A stretch of DNA of 64,000 bases from Sulfuricurvum sp. (GTDB lineage Bacteria; Campylobacterota; Campylobacteria; Campylobacterales; Sulfurimonadaceae). Below the pieces are notes generated by a model, which ran no database searches, had not been told where the DNA came from, and saw only the letters and a list, made by a program, of their open reading frames with translations. Positions 59,136 through 64,000 of the stretch are shown in pieces. The position numbers were made by a program, and so were the translations under genes. The stretch covers positions 1-64,000 of the forward strand of contig NZ_JALNYS010000016.1 of assembly GCF_023229695.1 (NCBI RefSeq), written 5' to 3'. The stretch's first letter is position 1. Each line of letters opens with the position of its first letter.

Positions 59136-59876
59136 ATGAGTATTATTAAAATAGATATGAATTCGCCTGAATTTCAGGCTGAATTAGAAAAAACAATTAA
59201 ATTTACCGATAAGGTAGTCAGCCAGTTTAATTGGGCTTACAATCCTCAAGAAGAGATCAATGAGGGAGTTCAACTCGGACTTGCCCGCAATAAAATGATG
59301 TACAACAAACGTTTTTGCCCTTGTTATATGGTTGAAGAAGTTGACGGAAAATACCAAAGCAGCGACAATCGTTTATGCCCTTGTACTCCCGCAATTGAAA
59401 AAGAGATACCCGAAGATGGGGTATGTCACTGTCAGATTTTCTGTACTCCGGAGTTTGCGGCTGCCAAAAGATTGGAAATAGGGATGGAAGAGGCTGTGCA
59501 TCAGCATTCACGCGGCCTGAGTGCACAAGAGTGCCAAATCCTGTTGAATCAAAGCGAACTCGACAGCGATGAGCTCACCGCACTCATCGAAGCACGCCAG
59601 CTAGGAATGGTACAATTTAAAATTATCGACGTCCGCGAATGGATGGAGTGGAAAATGGGGCGTATCGCCGGTGCAGACACCCTGATTCCTACCAGCAGTT
59701 TCTTCCAGACACTGACCGAGGCTAAATTGCAACACAACGAACATCTCATTGTTTATTGCCATGTCGGAAGCCGAAGTGCCCACTGTCAACGGATCCTCAC
59801 CGATATGGGATATACTAAAGTATCCAATCTCACGCACGGTATTGTCTCTTATGGCGGCGAAATCGTTCGCGGATAA
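59136..59876 (+). CDS. Ferredoxin-thioredoxin reductase-like domain fused to rhodanese domain
   Basis: 246 residues. The N-terminal domain has the three motifs of the catalytic chain of ferredoxin:thioredoxin reductase: CPC at 61-63, CPC at 81-83 and CHC at 97-99 (CHCQIF), which hold a [4Fe-4S] cluster beside a redox disulfide. Spacing is CPC-x17-CPC-x13-CHC, slightly longer than in cyanobacteria. After a linker, residues about 158-246 form a rhodanese domain with IIDVREWMEWKMGRIAGAD and the persulfide Cys208 in IVYCHVGSRS. Likely couples low-potential electrons to disulfide or persulfide chemistry; partner unknown. No fused rubredoxin. Cytoplasmic. Confidence 0.88.
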   Translation: MSIIKIDMNSPEFQAELEKTIKFTDKVVSQFNWAYNPQEEINEGVQLGLARNKMMYNKRFCPCYMVEEVDGKYQSSDNRLCPCTPAIEKEIPEDGVCHCQIFCTPEFAAAKRLEIGMEEAVHQHSRGLSAQECQILLNQSELDSDELTALIEARQLGMVQFKIIDVREWMEWKMGRIAGADTLIPTSSFFQTLTEAKLQHNEHLIVYCHVGSRSAHCQRILTDMGYTKVSNLTHGIVSYGGEIVRG

Positions 59877-59917
59877 TTCGTTTTTACCCTCAAAAGAGAA
59901 AATTTTACTCATCGCAG

Positions 59918-59940
59918 CCAAAGGGGTATCACCTCTTTGG
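59918..59940 (+). promoter_or_regulatory. Hairpin just upstream of rplI
   Basis: CCAAAGGGGT-ATC-ACCTCTTTGG: ten pairs including one G-U with a 3-base loop, ending 20 bases before the rplI ATG. No T-run, so not a classical terminator. It may be a translational control element of L9 or stabilise the mRNA end. Confidence 0.5.
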
Positions 59941-59960
59941 TATTCAAAAAAAGGCATACT

Positions 59961-60407
59961 ATGAAAGTTTTATTGACCAAAGATGTCAAAGGGGTCGGCA
60001 AAGCCGGAGAGATTAAAGAGGTAGCCGACGGATATGGAAAAAACTTCCTCGTCGGTAAAGGATTAGCCCTCGCCGCTACCAATGAAGTATTGAAAAAATA
60101 TGAAGCCGAACAACGGAAAAAAGCGGCAAACGAGGCTGCCGAAATTGAGCGTCTAAATGTGATTAAAGCCCAATTAGCAGATATCAAAGTGATCATCCGC
60201 AAAAAACTCGGAGATACCGGACATCTGTTCGGATCGGTCACCAAAGAGGAAATCACCCATGCATTAATGGAACAGCACGGTATTGAAATCGATAAAAAAG
60301 AGCTTGATGCCAAACATGGCATCAAAACTACCGGGCTTCACGATCTGGATCTTAAACTCGGCCACGGTATCCATGCGACACTCCATGTAGAGATTAAAGG
60401 GGAATAG
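59961..60407 (+). CDS. rplI: Ribosomal protein L9
   Basis: 148 residues from the ATG at 59961 (the frame opens at 59937 but AAAGG and the conserved start MKVLLTKDVKGVGKAGEIKE favour this one). VADGYGKNFLVGKGLALAAT, a charged connecting helix, and the C-terminal domain with LFGSVTKEEITHALMEQHGI. Complete. Confidence 0.97.
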   Translation: MKVLLTKDVKGVGKAGEIKEVADGYGKNFLVGKGLALAATNEVLKKYEAEQRKKAANEAAEIERLNVIKAQLADIKVIIRKKLGDTGHLFGSVTKEEITHALMEQHGIEIDKKELDAKHGIKTTGLHDLDLKLGHGIHATLHVEIKGE

Positions 60408-60411
60408 GTTT

Positions 60412-60945
60412 ATGTTCGATGCCACTACCATACTCGCCTATAAAGGAAAGAACAAAGCCGTCATCGGTGGAGATGGTCAAGTAACGTTCGGACATACCGT
60501 CCTTAAAAACAATGCGACTAAAATCCGTTCCCTCTATCAGGGGGAGATTTTAGCGGGTTTTGCCGGATCAACAGCGGATGCTTTTAACCTTTTTGATATG
60601 TTCGAAGAACAGCTTGCACACCGCAAAGGCGATCTTATCAAAGCGGTTATCGATTTTTCCAAGGCATGGCGCAAGGATAAAATACTCCGGCGGCTTGAAG
60701 CGATGATGATTGTTTTAAACCAAGAGCATATCTTTATCCTTACCGGAAACGGTGATGTTGTCGAACCTGAAGACGGAGAAATTGCAGCGATCGGAAGCGG
60801 CGGAAGCTATGCCATTGCCGCCGCACGTGCTCTAAAAGGGCACTCCAATCTGGATGAAGAAACACTGGTCAAAGAAAGCCTCCATATTGCCGCTGATTTG
60901 TGTATTTACACCAATCACGAAATCAAAACACTCACACTCGGATAA
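60412..60945 (+). CDS. hslV: ATP-dependent protease subunit HslV
   Basis: 177 residues. N-terminal threonine peptidase: FDATTILAYKGKNKAVIGGD with the mature Thr at position 5 after propeptide removal, QVTFGHTVLKNNATKIRSLY, GSGGSYAIAAARAL. Forms the proteolytic core of the HslVU complex. 4 bases after rplI, 6 before hslU. Confidence 0.97.
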   Translation: MFDATTILAYKGKNKAVIGGDGQVTFGHTVLKNNATKIRSLYQGEILAGFAGSTADAFNLFDMFEEQLAHRKGDLIKAVIDFSKAWRKDKILRRLEAMMIVLNQEHIFILTGNGDVVEPEDGEIAAIGSGGSYAIAAARALKGHSNLDEETLVKESLHIAADLCIYTNHEIKTLTLG

Positions 60946-60951
60946 ATTCTC

Positions 60952-62280
60952 ATGAATATGACCCCTCAAGAAATTGTCAATTATCTCGACTTGCACATCA
61001 TCGGCCAGCACAATGCTAAAAAAACCATTGCATTGGCACTGCGTACAAGATACAGACGCTTGCTTCTTGATTCGGCATTGCAAGAAGAGATCATGCCTAA
61101 AAACATTCTGATGATCGGTTCAACCGGTGTCGGTAAAACAGAAATTGCCCGCCGACTTGCCAAGTTAATGCAACTCCCTTTCATCAAAGTAGAAGCAAGT
61201 AAATACACAGAAGTCGGATTTGTCGGCCGGGATGTCGAGTCGATGATCCGTGATTTGGTTATGACAGCCCTCTCTATGGTCAGAACGGAACATAATGAAC
61301 AAAACCGTGAAGCGATAGAAGAGTATGTCATTGATACCATTCTCTCAAAACTTCTCCCATCGCCGCCTCACTTCTCCAACGATACCAAAAAACAAGAGTA
61401 TGACCATTCACGAGAACGGATGCGTGCAAAACTTTTATCCGGAGAACTGGATTCCAGAATCATTGAAATCGATCTCCCGAAAGGGAATCTCGAATTTAAT
61501 GATACCAATATGCCTCCGGAAATCGCTAAAGTTCAGGAGTCCTTTTCAAAAATGTTCTCCGTCATGGGAAAGGAAGAGAGCAAAAAAGAGGTCACCGTTA
61601 AAGAGTCCCGGGAATTGCTCCGTCAAGTAGCCGCCGATAATCTTCTCAACCATGACCAGATCAAACGCGAAGCGCTCCGACGCGTCGAAGAAGGGGGGAT
61701 CGTTTTTCTCGATGAAATCGATAAAATCGCCGTCAGTTCACGAAGCGAGGGGAGAAACGACCCAAGCAAAGAGGGAGTGCAACGGGACCTACTCCCTATC
61801 GTGGAGGGGAGTATCGTAACCACAAAATTCGGTCCCGTAAAAACCGATCATATCCTCTTTATCGCCGCAGGGGCATTTCACCTGACCAAACCCAGTGACC
61901 TTATCCCGGAGCTTCAAGGACGTTTCCCTTTACGTGTGGAGCTTGAACCGCTCGATGAAGAGGCACTTTATCTGATACTCTCCAAGCCGAAGAACTCGCT
62001 TCTTGAACAGTATAAAGCCCTTTTGGCGACAGAAGATGTTCTTCTGGAATTTGAAGATTCCGCAGTGCGCTCAATGGCCCGCTATTCACAAAAAGCCAAT
62101 GAAAAAACCGAAGATATCGGGGCAAGACGTCTGCATACCGTCGTAGAGAAAGTGCTCGAAGAGATCAGTTTTAATGCGTATATCCATAAAGGCTCAAAAG
62201 TTATTATCAGCGAAGATGATGTTAAAAATATCCTCGCACCCGTCGTCGAGGATGAAGACCTCGCACGTTACATACTCTAA
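60952..62280 (+). CDS. hslU: ATP-dependent protease ATPase subunit HslU
   Basis: 442 residues. AAA+ unfoldase: TPQEIVNYLDLHIIGQHNAK, Walker A GSTGVGKTEIARRLA, VEASKYTEVGFVGRDVESMI, Walker B GGIVFLDEIDKIA, HILFIAAGAFHLTKPSDL, and the C-terminus VEDEDLARYIL that docks on HslV. The I-domain lies between Walker A and B. Complete. Confidence 0.98.
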   Translation: MNMTPQEIVNYLDLHIIGQHNAKKTIALALRTRYRRLLLDSALQEEIMPKNILMIGSTGVGKTEIARRLAKLMQLPFIKVEASKYTEVGFVGRDVESMIRDLVMTALSMVRTEHNEQNREAIEEYVIDTILSKLLPSPPHFSNDTKKQEYDHSRERMRAKLLSGELDSRIIEIDLPKGNLEFNDTNMPPEIAKVQESFSKMFSVMGKEESKKEVTVKESRELLRQVAADNLLNHDQIKREALRRVEEGGIVFLDEIDKIAVSSRSEGRNDPSKEGVQRDLLPIVEGSIVTTKFGPVKTDHILFIAAGAFHLTKPSDLIPELQGRFPLRVELEPLDEEALYLILSKPKNSLLEQYKALLATEDVLLEFEDSAVRSMARYSQKANEKTEDIGARRLHTVVEKVLEEISFNAYIHKGSKVIISEDDVKNILAPVVEDEDLARYIL

Positions 62281-62290
62281 AAGGAAAATC

Positions 62291-63169
62291 GTGAATAAAG
62301 CAGGATTCGTCGCACTGATAGGACGCCCTAATGCCGGTAAAAGTACCCTGATGAACTGGATATTGGGAGAAAAAATTGCTCTCGTCAGCCAAAAAGCCAA
62401 TGCGACTCGCCGCCGTTCCAATGCAATCGTGATGCACAAAGAGGATCAAATTATTTTTGTCGACACTCCGGGACTTCACCAGGCTGAAAAACTTCTCAAC
62501 CAATACATGCTCGAAGAAGCGCTAAAAGCAATCGGAGACTGTGATATCGTTGTTTATCTCGCTCCCGCATCGGACAAACTCAGCTATTATGAAAAATTTT
62601 TGGAGATCAATAACCAACAACGAAAGCATATTATTGTCCTGAGCAAAATCGATCAAATTTCTCAAGCCGATTTATTGAAAAAAATTGGAGAATACAATCA
62701 ATACAGCGATCAGTTCGAAGCGCTCATACCGATGTCGGTAACCAAAAATGTAGGAAAAAACGATTTATTAGACACGATTGTCAAACATCTGGACGAATCC
62801 CCCTATCTTTACAATCCTGAAGATTTGACCACGGAAAAGATGCGGGATATTTATAAAGAATTTATCCGTGAAGCGATATTCGACAATATTAGCGATGAGA
62901 TCCCTTACGAATCCGATGTCCTCATTGATAAAATTGATGAAGAGTCCCCCGTAGAGCACATTAGAGCCACCATTATTGTTGAAAAAGAGTCCCAAAAGGG
63001 GATCATTATCGGGAAGGGGGGAAGTGCAATCAAACGGATCGGGAAAAATGCCCGAGAAAAAATAGAGCGACTTGCCTCAAAACCGGTGTATCTCGAACTC
63101 TTCGTATCGGTCAAAAAAGGGTGGACAACCGATAAAAAATTCTTAAGCGATTTAGGATACGAATGGTAA
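62291..63169 (+). CDS. era: GTPase Era
   Basis: 292 residues from a GTG start (62291), with AAGGAAA 6-7 bases upstream and the conserved NKAGFVALIGRPNAGKST right after. G domain: ANATRRRSNAIVMHKE, FVDTPGLHQAEKLLNQYML, VLSKIDQIS (G4). C-terminal KH domain: KGIIIGKGGSAIKRIGKNAR. Binds 16S rRNA during small-subunit maturation. Earlier in-frame codons overlap hslU and are unlikely to be used. Confidence 0.96.
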   Translation: MNKAGFVALIGRPNAGKSTLMNWILGEKIALVSQKANATRRRSNAIVMHKEDQIIFVDTPGLHQAEKLLNQYMLEEALKAIGDCDIVVYLAPASDKLSYYEKFLEINNQQRKHIIVLSKIDQISQADLLKKIGEYNQYSDQFEALIPMSVTKNVGKNDLLDTIVKHLDESPYLYNPEDLTTEKMRDIYKEFIREAIFDNISDEIPYESDVLIDKIDEESPVEHIRATIIVEKESQKGIIIGKGGSAIKRIGKNAREKIERLASKPVYLELFVSVKKGWTTDKKFLSDLGYEW

Positions 63170-64000
63170 AACAAGGAGCTGTACTAAAATCAGCTCTTCT
63201 CGTTTGTCTCATTAGTTTACACCCTTTAAACGCTTCCCCCTTTTCACTCATTAAAAAAGAGAGTGATGCTACCCCGCTCCTCCTTGTTATCGGAGGGATC
63301 CACGGCAATGAGCCGGGCAGTTATTTTGCAGCAGCGCTACTGGCACAATATTATACCGTTACGAAAGGGAATCTTTGGATTATCCCCGATCTGAACCGGC
63401 AAAGCATTCAAAAAAATAGCCGTGGCATTCATGGAGACATGAATCGAAAATTTGCCGAATTGGATCCAAAAGACCCTGATGCCCCCATTATCAAAGAGGT
63501 CAAAGAGATTATCACCGATCCGCATGTGGGTCTCATCCTTAATCTTCATGACGGGCATGGTTTCTATCGTAAAGAGTATCAAAATACCATTTTTAATCCA
63601 AGTGCATGGGGACAAACCTGTGTTATCGATCAGGAAGTTCTTGATACGAAAAATCCTTACGGAAATTTAGATGAAATTGCATCCGAAGTCCGTACTGATC
63701 TCAACACTGCTCTTATCGAAAATCATCACCTCTTTGATGTACGCAATACCAATACCCGGTTTGATGATAAAGAGATGAAACACTCGCTCACCTATTTTGC
63801 CATTACACATAATAAACCGGCGTTTGCAATCGAGACCAGTAAAAACTTACCGACTCTCCATCACAAAGTTTTTTATCAACTTCGTGCGATTGAATGCTAT
63901 ATGAAATTAATGGGGATTGAATTTGAACGCTCTCTTACCCTAACTCCCGAAACCATTCAAAAACTCCTCGACAATTTCGGATATTTAACCATAAACAACA
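63163..64000 (+). CDS. Peptidoglycan carboxypeptidase, Csd4/Pgp1-like (partial)
   Basis: About 279 codons visible; it runs past the right edge. ATG at 63163-63165 overlaps the era stop. Signal peptide with LKSALLVCLISLHPLNASP. Zinc site HxxE in LLVIGGIHGNEPG (His47, Glu50), a further His in LILNLHDGHGF, and the likely catalytic Glu in AFAIETSKNLP. This is the layout of the M14/M99 DL-carboxypeptidases Csd4 (Helicobacter) and Pgp1 (Campylobacter), which trim peptidoglycan tripeptides and set helical cell shape. Function by family. Confidence 0.82.
   Translation, partial: MVKQGAVLKSALLVCLISLHPLNASPFSLIKKESDATPLLLVIGGIHGNEPGSYFAAALLAQYYTVTKGNLWIIPDLNRQSIQKNSRGIHGDMNRKFAELDPKDPDAPIIKEVKEIITDPHVGLILNLHDGHGFYRKEYQNTIFNPSAWGQTCVIDQEVLDTKNPYGNLDEIASEVRTDLNTALIENHHLFDVRNTNTRFDDKEMKHSLTYFAITHNKPAFAIETSKNLPTLHHKVFYQLRAIECYMKLMGIEFERSLTLTPETIQKLLDNFGYLTINN

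Noticed and set aside
62174..62290. Longer N-terminus for Era
   Set aside because: The in-frame upstream codons overlap the end of hslU and add a Lys/Ser-rich stretch not found in Era; the GTG at 62291 has a ribosome-binding site and gives the normal N-terminus.

Overview
The window reads as a contiguous chromosomal segment of a free-living, sulfur-metabolising member of the Campylobacterota (formerly Epsilonproteobacteria), most likely near Sulfuricurvum or Sulfurimonas. This placement is an inference. It rests on the order atpF'-F-H-A-G-D-C followed at once by tolQRAB-pal-cpoB, a short ProB without a PUA domain, a MutS7-type mismatch protein with a C-terminal HNH motif, a Csd4/Pgp1-type peptidoglycan carboxypeptidase, and an MTA/SAH (aminofutalosine) nucleosidase. 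No prophage, insertion sequence, integrase or CRISPR array was seen.

Layout. 1-2258: 5' part of ileS (minus). 2368-3462: a CinA-like protein. 3475-4226: six tRNA genes behind a consensus sigma70 promoter, with the Val-Asp pair present twice. 4271-7361: a DUF2238 membrane protein, a short exported protein, lemA with a DUF3137 partner, and an Rrf2-type regulator. 7367-11775: norCBDQ (nitric oxide reductase and its maturation proteins), behind two copies of a palindromic operator-like motif. 11902-12117: a Phd/YefM-like antitoxin remnant interrupted by an in-frame TGA. 12183-16601: yigZ and pgaB-pgaC-pgaD (poly-N-acetylglucosamine export) without pgaA. 16687-22193: mutY, a TtcA-like protein, mtnN, a nitrilase-family hydrolase, fabD, a degenerate sigma54-activator-like protein and slyD. 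22265-32622: Tol-Pal and F1Fo ATP synthase genes in one minus-strand run. 32691-38526: parB, parA, birA, fmt, proB, obgE, rpmA, rplU. 38589-46841: ridA, a second Rrf2 regulator, and an assimilatory sulfate reduction operon (cysK, DUF2061, cysH, a previously unremarked 30-codon ORF, cysD, cysN, sulfite reductase, a cysteine-desulfurase-like aminotransferase). 47290-53226: a thioredoxin-like protein, an M20 amidohydrolase, a GNAT protein, dapE and mutS7. 53414-57815: a PAS protein, MATE and MFS exporters, and flaG-fliS-fliT. 57903-64000: argG, a ferredoxin-thioredoxin-reductase/rhodanese fusion, rplI, hslVU, era and the start of a csd4/pgp1-like gene.

How the parts fit. Two Rrf2 regulators each sit beside a gene set they could control: one faces the nor operon, the other the sulfate-assimilation operon. 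The sulfate pathway is CysDN to APS, then a CC/CxxC-type APS reductase (no cysC is present), then sulfite reductase, then CysK. The least explained features are a structured intergenic repeat at four loci whose central hairpin covaries between copies, the 30-codon ORF coupled to cysH by a TAATG overlap, and the FTR-rhodanese fusion.

Limits. Everything was read by eye. Functions come from motifs and gene order, and no alignment, profile search or folding programme was run.
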